Source: JBMNIZ01 sp050951405
Lineage (GTDB): Bacteria; Bacillota; DULZ01
Length of the DNA stretch: 31,138 bases
Assembly: GCA_050951405.1 (NCBI GenBank)
Contig: JBMNIZ010000010.1
Location: 1-31,138 of the forward strand
Reading direction: 5' to 3'
The notes under the pieces are model-generated. The model was not told the DNA's origin, did no database searches, and saw only the letters and a list, made by a program, of their open reading frames with translations. Made by a program: the position numbers and the translations under genes. Positions 17,613 to 25,582 of the stretch are shown in pieces (position 1 is the stretch's first letter; every line of letters starts with the position of its first letter).

Positions 17613-18350
17613 GTGAAGGATTTGATTTTTGGCCGGAATCCGGTATTAGAAGCATTAAGAAGTGGGCGATCCATCGACAAAATATTAGTGTTGGCCAGTG
17701 CCAGCGGGAGTATGGAGCCTCTTCTAACCCTGGCCCGGCAACAGGGCATACCAATTCAAAGATCCACCCGCCAACAGATGGAGGGACTAATTGGGGAGGC
17801 CAATCACCAGGGGGTCATTGCTTTTGGGGCGGCCAAAAGTTATGTAGAGGTAGAAGAGATCTTGACCATTGCCAAAAATCGCCGGGAACCGCCCACTATT
17901 CTGGTTTTAGACCACCTGGAAGACCCCCAGAATTTTGGGGCTGTCTTACGGGTAGCTGAGGCTAGTGGTGCTCATGGGGTAGTTATTCCCAAGAGAAGAA
18001 GTGTTGCTTTGTCCCCTACGGTAGCCAAGACCTCTGCCGGCGCACTGGAATATGTACCCGTTGCCAGGGTGACCAATCTGGTACGGACCCTGGAGTATCT
18101 CAAAAAAGAAGGCTTGTGGGTTACCGGTCTTGATGCCGCCGGCCCAAGCAATTACTTTGAAGTAGATTTACTAGGCCCGGTAGCCATTGTAGTTGGCTCC
18201 GAGGGACGGGGTCTTGGCCGGCTGGTGAGGGATACCTGTGATTTTCTGGTTGGAATACCGATGCTTGGCCGTCTAAATTCCCTGAATGCTGCTGTGGCTG
18301 CTTCTATCGTTTTGTATGAGGTGGTCAGACAGCGCCACTGTTCCACCTGA
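17613..18350 (+). CDS. rlmB: 23S rRNA (guanosine-2'-O-)-methyltransferase RlmB / SpoU family
   Basis: 245 residues. The N-terminal substrate-binding domain begins LIFGRNPVLEALRSGR. The SPOUT methyltransferase motifs are LDHLEDPQNFGAVLRVAEASGAHG (motif 1), VVGSEGRGL (motif 2) and IPMLGRLNSLNAAVAASIVLYE (motif 3). The trefoil-knot enzyme uses S-adenosylmethionine. GTG 17613 has GGAG 9 bases upstream. The TGA stop overlaps the next gene's ATG by one base (TGATG). Corresponds to yacO of B. subtilis. Confidence 0.93.
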   Translation: MKDLIFGRNPVLEALRSGRSIDKILVLASASGSMEPLLTLARQQGIPIQRSTRQQMEGLIGEANHQGVIAFGAAKSYVEVEEILTIAKNRREPPTILVLDHLEDPQNFGAVLRVAEASGAHGVVIPKRRSVALSPTVAKTSAGALEYVPVARVTNLVRTLEYLKKEGLWVTGLDAAGPSNYFEVDLLGPVAIVVGSEGRGLGRLVRDTCDFLVGIPMLGRLNSLNAAVAASIVLYEVVRQRHCST

Positions 18351-18862
18351 TGGTTACTGAATACTTGATTGTAGACGGCTACAACATCTTAAATGACTGG
18401 CCCGAATTCAAAGGCATCAAGGAGGCTGAACTTTCCCATGCCAGGGATAGCCTCATCAAAACCCTAATCAATTACCAGGCACTGATGGGTACTCAGGTCA
18501 TTGTTGTTTTTGATGCCCACCTGGTCAAAGGAGGCTTCGAAACGGAAGAAATCATCGATGGTGTACGGGTTCTTTACTCCCGGGAGGGGGAGACCGCTGA
18601 TGGTCTGATCGAGAGGCTCGTATACCATTTGCCTGACGCCTCTTGCATTACTGTTGCCACCTCGGATTGGGCCGAACAGAGAATGGTCCTGGGTAAGGGG
18701 GCACTGAGGATCTCCGCCAGGGAGCTCCGGGAACTGATCCGGGCAGTTGAAAAGGAAAGCCACCGGTATTGCCAGAACAATCGTAACCAAGTCAGACATC
18801 TGGATTTACGGCTGGGGGAGAACCTGCGCCAGGTTCTGGAAAAACTCCGGCGCAAATCCTGA
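18350..18862 (+). CDS. yacP: NYN/PIN-domain ribonuclease (YacP / Rae1 family)
   Basis: 170 residues. PIN-like NYN domain with conserved acidic residues in YLIVDGYNILNDWP, VIVVFDAHLVKGG, TADGLIERLV and VATSDWAEQRMVLGKGA. In B. subtilis Rae1 is a ribosome-associated endoribonuclease that cuts mRNA in the A site; the same role is inferred. ATG 18350 overlaps the rlmB stop. It is the last gene of the cysE-to-yacP run. Confidence 0.9.
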   Translation: MVTEYLIVDGYNILNDWPEFKGIKEAELSHARDSLIKTLINYQALMGTQVIVVFDAHLVKGGFETEEIIDGVRVLYSREGETADGLIERLVYHLPDASCITVATSDWAEQRMVLGKGALRISARELRELIRAVEKESHRYCQNNRNQVRHLDLRLGENLRQVLEKLRRKS

Positions 18863-19143
18863 GGGACTATCCTATTGATCACTGGGAGCGGCTGCCGGAA
18901 TGTCTAGTCCCGTGATGAGTTATTTTCAGGACAGTTTACGCCTTGATTTTAAGGAGATCTTCTTATATAATTACTAGTGTGACTGGACAACCTTAATACT
19001 ACCGCCTCCATCGAGGACCAGATTGGTTTAAGGCATGGATATTGATAGGGAGAAAGGCGTGATCGTCACAATTGACATCTTAGATAATTGTCGGCCCATC
19101 GGAAAAAGGATAGCCAGGCAAATCTTTAGGTGGAGGCGATGTA
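18863..19143. other. sigH upstream region
   Basis: 281 bases containing one good promoter and a possible 31-codon leader ORF (both listed separately). No clear terminator for yacP was seen. Confidence 0.6.
18943..18971 (+). promoter_or_regulatory. Promoter upstream of sigH
   Basis: TTGATT (18943-18948), a 17-base spacer and TATAAT (18966-18971), about 170 bases before the sigH ATG. This implies a leader transcript that includes the small ORF at 19059. Confidence 0.7.
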
Positions 19144-19154
19144 ATGAGCGTTAA
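19059..19154 (+). CDS. Possible 31-residue leader peptide overlapping the sigH start
   Basis: GTG 19059 follows GGGAGAAAGG and opens a short frame (MIVTIDILDNCRPIGKRIAR onward, Arg-rich C-terminus) ending at TAA 19152-19154, 11 bases past the sigH start. Only the ribosome-binding site and the overlap support it. No family is recognised. Confidence 0.3.
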   Translation: MIVTIDILDNCRPIGKRIARQIFRWRRCNER

Positions 19155-19789
19155 TCCCCAAAGAGAAGTATGCGACGGTTTTGAGGTAATGATTGACGAA
19201 GATATTGTGGAACTGGCGCAAGACGGTGACGACATTGCCCAGGAGTTCCTGATCAACAAGTACAAGAATTTTGTTAGGGCCAAGGCCAGATCCTATTTTC
19301 TGATTGGGGCGGACCGTGAGGATATTATCCAAGAAGGGATGATTGGGCTATACAAGGCCATTCGGGATTTCCGCTGTGATAAGCTTTCCTCTTTCAGGGC
19401 TTTTGCAGAACTCTGTATTACCAGGCAGATAATAACGGCAATCAAAACTGCCACTCGTCAAAAACACATTCCTCTGAATTCATATATTTCTCTTAATAAG
19501 CCCATTTATGACGAAGATTCCGACCGTACTCTCCTGGATGTGATTTCGGGTACGAAAATTACCGATCCTGAAGAATTGATCATCAGCCGGGAAGAGTTTA
19601 ATGATATAGAGGAAAAAATGGGGGAGATCCTGAGCACTCTAGAATGGAAAGTGCTCATGTCCTACCTGGAGGGTAAATCCTACCAGGAGATTGCCGTAGA
19701 CTCTAAAAAGGCATGTCAAGTCCATCGATAATGCGCTGCAAAGGGTAAAAAGAAAACTGGAGCGGTACTTGGAAAAAAGAGATAGCTAA
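19144..19789 (+). CDS. sigH: RNA polymerase sigma-H factor SigH (one apparent frameshift)
   Basis: Sigma-70-family factor that in Bacilli and Clostridia directs post-exponential and early sporulation genes. Region 2 is clear (EFLINKYKNFVRAKARSYFL, then GADREDIIQEGMIGLYKAIRDF, then FRAFAELCITRQIITAIK). Region 4 begins at LSTLEWKVLMSYLEGKSYQEIA. At an A5 run (19705-19709) one A too many causes early stop at 19731; removing it gives KRHVKSIDNALQRVKRKLER and a stop at 19787-19789, about 214 residues. ATG 19144 follows GGTGGAGGCG. Confidence 0.9.
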
Positions 19790-19851
19790 AGGCGCCTAAA
19801 GAGTGGAAAGAAGGTAAGATCAAGGGGACTTTTGCTGCCTTTGTTTACCGG

Positions 19852-21065
19852 GGTAAGTTGTAAAATTAATTGCCGCATTTAATAAAAAATAGAGACTCAA
19901 GGCTAAACCTCTGATATGTTTAAGGTAACTACGCTTAAAAACATAAAGGAGGCAAAGCACATGAGTCAACTCAATTGTACCACGACTTCCCGCCGCTTTA
20001 AACACATCACTGTAAAAGAACGCTATCAGATTGAAATTCTTCTAAAGGAGAAGAAGTCACCCAGCGAGATAGCAAAGCTGTTAGGCAAGCATAAGCGAAC
20101 CATCGAACGTGAGATTGCCCGTGGAACTGTCAGGATGCTGAGAAGCGACCTGGTTTATGTTGATAGATACTGTGCAGATACAGCAGAGCGAATATACCGG
20201 GAGAGAGCTGCTAATAAGGGAGCATGCTTAAAGATCGGTCATGACCATGGACTAGCCGATTACATTGAAAAAAAGATTATCAAAGAGGGATATACCCCTG
20301 ACGCAGTCATTGGCGAAATCCGGGCAAAAGGCTTAAAATTTAAGACTAGTATATGCACAAAAACGCTCTATAACTATATCGACAAAGAAGTATTTGCAAA
20401 TATAACAAATAAAAACCTTCCAGTAAAACGAGTACCTAAAAAAAATCGCCATAAGAGGGTACGAGTTGCCCACAACAATCTAAAAGGCAGAAGCATTGAA
20501 GAAAGACCTGCGGCAGCTAATACTCGTGAAGAAGCCGGCCATTGGGAGATGGATTGTGTTGTAAGCGGCAAAGGGAAAGGCAAAGCCGCACTCTTAGTTC
20601 TAACAGAACGCAAGTTTAGAAAAGAGATTATCCGAAAGATGCCGGAAAAGACACAGAAATCAGTGAAGAAAACGCTGGATAGGCTTGAAAGAGAGTACGG
20701 AGCACGCTTTTCAGAAGTGTTCAAAACCATTACGGTAGATAACGGAAGCGAGTTTCTTAACAGTGTAGAATTAGAGAGTTCAATCAGAAAGCCGGGCACT
20801 CATCGGACTAAAATCTATTATGCTCACCCATTCAGCGCATGGGAACGTGGGTCCAATGAAAATGCTAATAAGCTAATACGTCGGTTTATTCCAAAGGGCA
20901 CAGATATCAGCAAGCTTAAACAGAAAGATATTAGGCGAATTGAGAACTGGATGAATAATTACCCAAGAAAAATTCATGGATATAAATCTGCCAATGAGAT
21001 GGCAAAGATGGCAGTATAATCAGAGGATGCCAAAATATGGGTGGCAATTAAACTTGCAATTCCCC
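19852..21065 (+). mobile_element. IS30-family element copy B
   Basis: 1214 bases, with the same imperfect terminal inverted repeats as copies A and C. It is inserted between sigH and the tRNA genes. CCTTTGTTTACCGG occurs directly before the left end and again 3 bases after the right end. In the stretches compared, the only base difference noted from the other copies is a silent AAT to AAC change at 20761. Confidence 0.93.
19961..21019 (+). CDS. IS30-family transposase (copy B)
   Basis: 352 residues from ATG 19961, which has AAAGGAGG upstream; the in-frame ATG at 19916 lacks one. The N-terminal helix-turn-helix region (ITVKERYQIEILLKEKKS, then LLGKHKRTIEREIARG) is followed by a DDE core with Asp in HWEMDCVV, Asp in ITVDNGSEF and Glu in WERGSNENANKL. 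Full length and probably functional. Confidence 0.95.
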   Translation: MSQLNCTTTSRRFKHITVKERYQIEILLKEKKSPSEIAKLLGKHKRTIEREIARGTVRMLRSDLVYVDRYCADTAERIYRERAANKGACLKIGHDHGLADYIEKKIIKEGYTPDAVIGEIRAKGLKFKTSICTKTLYNYIDKEVFANITNKNLPVKRVPKKNRHKRVRVAHNNLKGRSIEERPAAANTREEAGHWEMDCVVSGKGKGKAALLVLTERKFRKEIIRKMPEKTQKSVKKTLDRLEREYGARFSEVFKTITVDNGSEFLNSVELESSIRKPGTHRTKIYYAHPFSAWERGSNENANKLIRRFIPKGTDISKLKQKDIRRIENWMNNYPRKIHGYKSANEMAKMAV

Positions 21066-21092
21066 GCCCCTTTGTTTACCGGTCAAAATTTC

Positions 21093-21121
21093 TTGACGAA
21101 GCTGGCCGGCGGTGTTATAAT
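21093..21121 (+). promoter_or_regulatory. Promoter of the tRNA cluster
   Basis: TTGACG (21093-21098), a 17-base spacer and TATAAT (21116-21121), 50 bases before tRNA-Tyr and 28 bases after IS30 copy B. Confidence 0.75.
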
Positions 21122-21170
21122 AAAATCCGCCAGTTGCCGGGCAGGTGGCTGGCGGAAAGATTTCTCGTGT

Positions 21171-21256
21171 GGAGAGGTTCCCGAGTTGGCCAAAGGGGGC
21201 AGACTGTAAATCTGCTGGCACCGCCTTCACTGGTTCGAATCCAGTCCTCTCCACCA
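21171..21256 (+). tRNA. tRNA-Tyr (anticodon GTA)
   Basis: Acceptor GGAGAGG pairs with CCTCTCC. The anticodon loop is CTGTAAA. The long variable arm is typical of class II tRNAs. The T arm is ACTGG-TTCGAAT-CCAGT, and CCA is encoded at 21254-21256. Confidence 0.95.
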
Positions 21257-21264
21257 TATAATGT

Positions 21265-21340
<76 letters not shown>

Positions 21341-21341
21341 A

Positions 21342-21417
21342 GCCCACATAGCTCAGAAGGTAGAGCGTCGCCTTGGTAAGGCGGAGGTCACCGGTTCAAT
21401 CCCGGTTGTGGGCTCCA
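21342..21417 (+). tRNA. tRNA-Thr (anticodon GGT)
   Basis: Acceptor GCCCACA pairs with TGTGGGC. The anticodon loop is TTGGTAA, the T arm ACCGG-TTCAATC-CCGGT, and CCA is encoded at 21415-21417. Confidence 0.95.
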
Positions 21418-21424
21418 ATGATAC

Positions 21425-21451
21425 TAACGCCTCCGGCGTTTTTCTTTTTTT
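21425..21451 (+). terminator. Terminator after the tRNA cluster
   Basis: ACGCC-TCC-GGCGT stem followed by TTTTCTTTTTTT, just after tRNA-Thr. Confidence 0.85.
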
Positions 21452-21774
21452 ATTCCTGCTATGCTGGTTAATTTATAGAAGGGATGTCCCTACGGTTTCT
21501 GTTGTATTAGAATACACCCGATTATTGTTTGTTGGCTAATAATCTTTCCCTTTTGTTTATTGTTGTCTGTATTTGACAGGCAAAATAAAATAAGCTAAAA
21601 TAGTATCAATCCTTTGGACGGGCCTGTAATCAGAAAGAGGCTGCCGATTTACCCGGGTAACAGGCCGCCCGGGGGTTTGTCGTGTTTATACATAGAATAG
21701 TGATCGGCCCGTGATTTATGCTCCCAGGAGGAGCGCGCCATAGTAATCCAAATTTTTCAGGGAGGGAACCCTCA
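21452..21774. other. tuf promoter and long leader region
   Basis: About 320 bases without a gene. They contain the tuf promoter and a leader of about 170 bases with mutually exclusive pairings (ACGGGCC 21618-21624 with GGCCCGT 21706-21712, or GGCCTGT 21621-21627 with ACAGGCC 21660-21666). Confidence 0.6.
21573..21601 (+). promoter_or_regulatory. Promoter of tuf
   Basis: TTGACA (21573-21578), a 17-base spacer and TAAAAT (21596-21601) in AT-rich DNA, as expected for a highly expressed gene. Confidence 0.8.
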
Positions 21775-22978
21775 GTGGCAAAACCGAAATTTGAAAGAAC
21801 CAAACCTCACGTAAACGTAGGCACCATTGGTCACGTGGACCATGGCAAGACCACCTTGACTGCAGCAATCACCCTGACACTGTCCAAATTTGGTGGTGCT
21901 GTAGCCACAGCCTATGATCAGATTGACAATGCACCGGAAGAAAAAGAAAGAGGCATTACCATTAACACATCCCACGTAGAATACGAGACAGAAAAAAGGC
22001 ACTATGCCCACGTAGACTGTCCCGGCCACGCGGACTATGTGAAGAACATGATCACCGGAGCAGCCCAGATGGATGGAGCCATTCTGGTAGTATCGGCAGC
22101 AGACGGCCCCATGCCCCAGACGAGAGAGCACATTTTACTGGCTCGTCAGGTAGGGGTACCTTATATCGTGGTCTTTTCTGAACAAAGCGGACATGGTTGA
22201 TGACGAAGAACTGATGGAACTGGTAGAAATGGAAGTACGGGAACTTTTAAGTGAATACGAATTTCCCGGAGATGATATTCCGGTCATATCCGGTTCTGCA
22301 TTGAAAGCCCTGGAATGTGGGTGCGGTACCAAAGAATGCGAATGGTGCGGTAAAATCCATGAACTGATGGACAAAGTAGACGAATACGTTCCCACTCCCC
22401 AAAGGGCCGTAGACAAACCTTTCCTGATGCCGGTAGAAGACGTCTTCACCATTACCGGTCGTGGAACGGTAGCCACCGGCCGGGTAGAAAGAGGCACGGT
22501 GAAAGTCCAGGACGAAGTTGAAATAGTAGGCTTAAATGAAAAAGCACGGAAGACAGTAGTAACCGGAGTAGAGATGTTCAGGAAACTACTGGACCGGGCG
22601 GAAGCCGGCGACAACATCGGTACTCTCTTAAGAGGTGTGGAGCGGAAAGAGATCGAGAGGGGGCAGGTACTGGCCAAGCCGGGATCCATCAAACCCCATA
22701 CCAAATTTGATGCGGAAGTATACGTTTTGACCAAAGAAGAAGGAGGCCGTCATACTCCCTTTTTCCCGGGATACCGTCCCCAGTTTTACTTCCGGACAAC
22801 AGACGTGACCGGCATTATTACTCTACCGGAAGGAGTGGAGATGGTCATGCCTGGTGACAACATCAAGATGGGTATCGACCTGATCACCCCCATTGCCATG
22901 GAAGAAGGTTTGCGTTTCGCTATTCGTGAAGGAGGGCGTACCGTAGGGGCAGGGGTGGTCACTGCTATTCGAGAGTAG
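21775..22978 (+). CDS. tuf: Elongation factor Tu (one apparent frameshift)
   Basis: EF-Tu delivers aminoacyl-tRNA to the ribosome. GTG 21775 (MAKPKFERTKPHVNVGTIGH) follows GGGAGGG. G1 is GHVDHGKTT, followed by GITI, DCPGH and, after correction, NKAD. The break is at a T4 run (22174-22177): dropping one T gives VVFLNKADMVDDEELMELVE, continuing to IRE and stop at 22978. Corrected length is about 400 residues, normal. Domain 2 contains an insertion-like cysteine-rich segment (CGCGTKECEWCGKIHELMD) that some clostridial EF-Tu proteins carry. Confidence 0.95.
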
Positions 22979-23017
22979 GTAGGAAAAAGGGCCGGGCTCC
23001 AACTCCGGCCTTTTCCC
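22979..23017 (+). terminator. Terminator after tuf
   Basis: GGAAAAAGGGCCGG pairs, with bulges, to CCGGCCTTTTCC around an 9-base loop; the 3' arm contains the T tract. Confidence 0.7.
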
Positions 23018-23071
23018 TTCAGAAGAGTTTCTAATAGCAAAATAAGGGTGGCCAGGAATAAAAAGGATTTG

Positions 23072-23100
23072 TTGACACTGGAAGCAATTTGTGATAAATT
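23072..23100 (+). promoter_or_regulatory. Promoter for rpmG-secE-nusG
   Basis: TTGACA (23072-23077), a 17-base spacer and TAAATT (23095-23100), 55 bases before the rpmG start. Confidence 0.75.
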
Positions 23101-23154
23101 TATTTGGGTAGACTTAAAGACACTGCTTGTGTGGCTCCGGGAGGTGGCGGCAAG

Positions 23155-23316
23155 ATGCGAGTAGGTGTTATTCTGGCTTGTACTGAATGCAAAAGGCGCA
23201 ATTATACGACCAGTAAGAATAAAAAAAACAACCCGGACCGGCTCGAACTGAAGAAGTACTGCAGCTTTTGCAGGACCCATACGGTACACAGGGAGACGAA
23301 AGTAAGCGGTTTGTAG
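23155..23316 (+). CDS. rpmG: 50S ribosomal protein L33 (RpmG, zinc form)
   Basis: 53 residues from ATG 23155, preceded by GGGAGGTGG. The two CxxC pairs at residues 9/12 and 36/39 (CTEC, CSFC) are the zinc-binding form. NYTTSKNKKN is typical of L33. It precedes secE and nusG as in B. subtilis. An upstream in-frame extension from 23104 is not supported. Confidence 0.95.
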   Translation: MRVGVILACTECKRRNYTTSKNKKNNPDRLELKKYCSFCRTHTVHRETKVSGL

Positions 23317-23359
23317 GGGGAACAATAGTGCCCGGCATCAAGATAAGGATGTGAGAAAG

Positions 23360-23575
23360 ATGGCCGTAAAAAGCGTATCCGGTCCGGCCAAATTCAGCGA
23401 ACGAGCGACCAAGTTTTTCCGGGGGGTCTGGTCGGAGTTAAAAAAGGTCCACTGGCCGAATAGAAAAGAAATCGCCACCTACACTACGGTTGTAGTGGTT
23501 TCTGTTTTTATTGTGGCCCTGATGATTTGGATTGTGGATTCCATATTCAGCTTTTTGTTGTCGCGGATCATCTAG
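23360..23575 (+). CDS. secE: Preprotein translocase subunit SecE
   Basis: About 71 residues from ATG 23360 (10 bases after AAGGA); GTG 23351 is in frame but too close to the site. The signature FFRGVWSELKKVHWPNRKEI is followed by one membrane helix (TVVVVSVFIVALMIWIVDSI). SecE is the clamp of the SecYEG channel. Confidence 0.93.
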   Translation: MAVKSVSGPAKFSERATKFFRGVWSELKKVHWPNRKEIATYTTVVVVSVFIVALMIWIVDSIFSFLLSRII

Positions 23576-23637
23576 GACTTCTTGGACTTTTTAACCCTGA
23601 GGGCTGAGATGCGAGATTGGAGGGGAAGGTCGCCCCG

Positions 23638-24180
23638 GTGACCCATCGTTGTATGGAGAAACAGTGGTATGTGATTCATACTTATTCGGGATATGAGAAT
23701 AAGGTCAAGGCCAACCTGGAAAAACGGGTTGAGTCCATGAATATGGGAGACAAGATTTTCCGTATTCTGGTGCCGGTAGAAGATGAGATCCAGGTTAAGG
23801 ACGGCAAAAGGAAGGCCGTCAAGCGCAAAGTCTATCCCGGGTATGTCATGGTGGAAATGAAAATGACCGATGATTCCTGGTATGTAGTACGCAATACTCC
23901 CGGGGGTTACCGGTTTCGTGGGAACCGGCTCCAAACCCGTTCCCCTGCAGGTAAAGCGAGGTCAATCAGATTTTACGGCGGATGGGTGTGGATGAGCCAA
24001 GAGGCCAAGATTGACCTGGAAGTCGGCCAGCACGTCCGGGTGGCCAGTGGTCCCTTTGAGAATTTTATCGGCAGTGTGGATGAAATTTACCCGGAGAAAG
24101 GCAAGGTCAAAGTGCTGGTATCCATGTTTGGCCGGGAGACACCGGTAGAACTGGAATTTCATCAGGTAGAAAAAATCTAG
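23638..24180 (+). CDS. nusG: Transcription termination/antitermination protein NusG (three insertions that cancel)
   Basis: NusG binds the RNA polymerase clamp and couples transcription with other processes. The NGN domain (WYVIHTYSGYENKVKANLEKR) and C-terminal KOW domain (VGQHVRVASGPFENFIGSVDEI) are clear. The middle reads as unrelated sequence although the frame is open. Removing one G at 23902-23906, the C at 23957 and one G at 24003-24004 gives PGVTGFVGTGSKPVPLQVKE, then VNQILRRMGVDEPRAKIDLE, the expected family sequence. GTG 23638 lies about 10 bases after GGGAAGG; ATG 23653 is an alternative. Confidence 0.92.
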   Translation: MTHRCMEKQWYVIHTYSGYENKVKANLEKRVESMNMGDKIFRILVPVEDEIQVKDGKRKAVKRKVYPGYVMVEMKMTDDSWYVVRNTPGGYRFRGNRLQTRSPAGKARSIRFYGGWVWMSQEAKIDLEVGQHVRVASGPFENFIGSVDEIYPEKGKVKVLVSMFGRETPVELEFHQVEKI

Positions 24181-24226
24181 ATCAGCTTTCTTTTAAAGAA
24201 CTGGATTACGGTTAGGAGGTGGAGCA

Positions 24227-24653
24227 ATGGCCAAAAAGGTAGTGGGTTTGATTAAAGTTGCAGTGTCCTGCGGGCAAAGCCAACCCTGCGCCTCCGGTAG
24301 GGACCGGCTCTCGGGCAATACGGTGTCAATATCATGGGCTTTTTGCAAGGAATTTAACGAGAGAACCGCCTCTCAGGCAGGGTTGATTATCCCGGTTGAG
24401 ATAACCGTTTATCGAAGACCGTTCCTTTACCTTTGTGACCAAGACGCCCCCGGCGGCTGTTCTCTTGAAAAAGGCGGCCGGTATCGAAACGGCTTCCGGT
24501 GAACCCAACAGGCATAAGGTGGCAAAAGTATCCCGGGACAAGGTACGGGAGATTGCTGAGACCAAAATGCAGGATCTTAATGCCGGGAGTATCGAAGCAG
24601 CTATGCGGATGGTGGAAGGAACCGCCCGGAGTATGGGTATAGAAATTGTATAA
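24227..24653 (+). CDS. rplK: 50S ribosomal protein L11 (RplK, four apparent insertions)
   Basis: ATG 24227 follows AGGAGGTGG. The N-terminus MAKKVVGLIKVAV is normal. Four extra bases at about 24266 (T), 24303 (A), 24340-24344 (one T) and 24413 (C) break the frame. Without them the sequence reads [60 protein letters not shown] and on to RSMGIEIV, about 141 residues, normal for L11. L11 forms the GTPase-associated centre with 23S rRNA. Confidence 0.93.
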
Positions 24654-24706
24654 AGGGAAAAAAGTGGGAGGATCAGATCCGTTACGACCACAAGGAGGTT
24701 ATGATA

Positions 24707-25416
24707 ATGGCCAAACGCGGCAAAAAATATGTGGAGGCCCTGAAAGCTTTTGACAAGACCCATCTGTATGAGCCCAGGGAAGCCCTGGAGCTGGTCAAGA
24801 ACAATCGCTCCGGCAAAATTCGATGAGACAGTTGAGGTATCGGCGAGACTGGGAGTGGATCCCCGGCACGCTGACCAACAGGTACGCGGCACGGTGGTCC
24901 TGCCCCATGGAACGGGCAAGACCAGGACCGTCCTGGTTTTTGCCAAAGGCGAGAGAAGCTGCAGGAAGCGGAGGAAGCAGGGGCGGATTTTGTTGGGGGA
25001 GAAGAACTGGCGGAAAAAATTCAAGGCGGCTGGCTTGGTTTCGATGTGGCCATTGCCACTCCTGATATGATGGGTGTTGTTGGTAAATTGGGGAGGATCC
25101 TGGGCCCTCGGGGCTTGATGCCCAACCCCAAGACTGGCACAGTGACTTTTGATCTGGCCAAAGCAGTGGCAGAAGTGAAGGCTGGTAAGATCGAATACCG
25201 GGTAGATAAGACGGCTATTGTTCATGCCCCTATCGGCAAGGTGTCTTTTCATCTGGATCAACTGGAAGAAAACTTCCAGACTTTGCTGGAGGCCTTGATC
25301 AAGGCCCGGCCCAGCTGCAGCAAAAGGCCAGTATCTTGCGCAGCGTGGTGGTGTCCTCCACCATGGGGCCGGGAGTGAAAATTAACCCTCTGAAAATTGT
25401 GCCCTCGGCAAAATAA
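24707..25416 (+). CDS. rplA: 50S ribosomal protein L1 (RplA, four apparent indels)
   Basis: ATG 24707 with AAGGAGG upstream starts MAKRGKKYVEALKAFDKTHL. The family sequence moves through several frames: extra A at 24800-24801 (LVKTIAPAKFDETVEVSARL), a 2-base insertion or 1-base loss at 24951-24956 (AKGEKLQEAEEAGADFVGGE), an extra C at 25310-25312 (ARPAAAKGQYL) and an extra T at 25336-25337 (RSVVVSSTMGPGVKINPLKI). The core MPNPKTGTVTFDLAKAV is intact. Corrected length is about 235 residues. L1 forms the L1 stalk and often represses its own operon. Confidence 0.92.
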
Positions 25417-25437
25417 TAAAAATAAAGAACAATTTTG

Positions 25438-25505
25438 TTGACCGTAGACAGTAGGTGCCTCAGTGCCTAAAGGGTAGATCCCGCCTACCGAGGTTTTCAC
25501 CATTC
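25438..25505 (+). promoter_or_regulatory. Ribosomal protein L10 leader
   Basis: The core GACCGTAGACAGTAGGTGCC and the closing CCTACCGAGGT match the Firmicutes L10 leader RNA that binds the L10-L12 complex and represses rplJ-rplL. It lies in the expected place between rplA and rplJ. Confidence 0.88.
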
Positions 25506-25529
25506 ATGGGAATTTGCTGGATTCCTGAA

Positions 25530-25560
25530 GAAGCCCTCGTTGTCTGCGGGGGCTTTTTTC
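25530..25560 (+). terminator. Attenuator terminator of the L10 leader
   Basis: AAGCCCTCG and CGGGGGCTT form a stem around TTGTCTG followed by T6. Together with the L10 leader it would give conditional termination before rplJ. Confidence 0.85.
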
Positions 25561-25582
25561 ATCCGCTAAAGGAGGTGGAAAA

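Noticed and set aside
19072..19100. TTGACA as a second sigH promoter
   Set aside because: No -10 hexamer lies at 16-18 bases; the sequence there is GC-rich.
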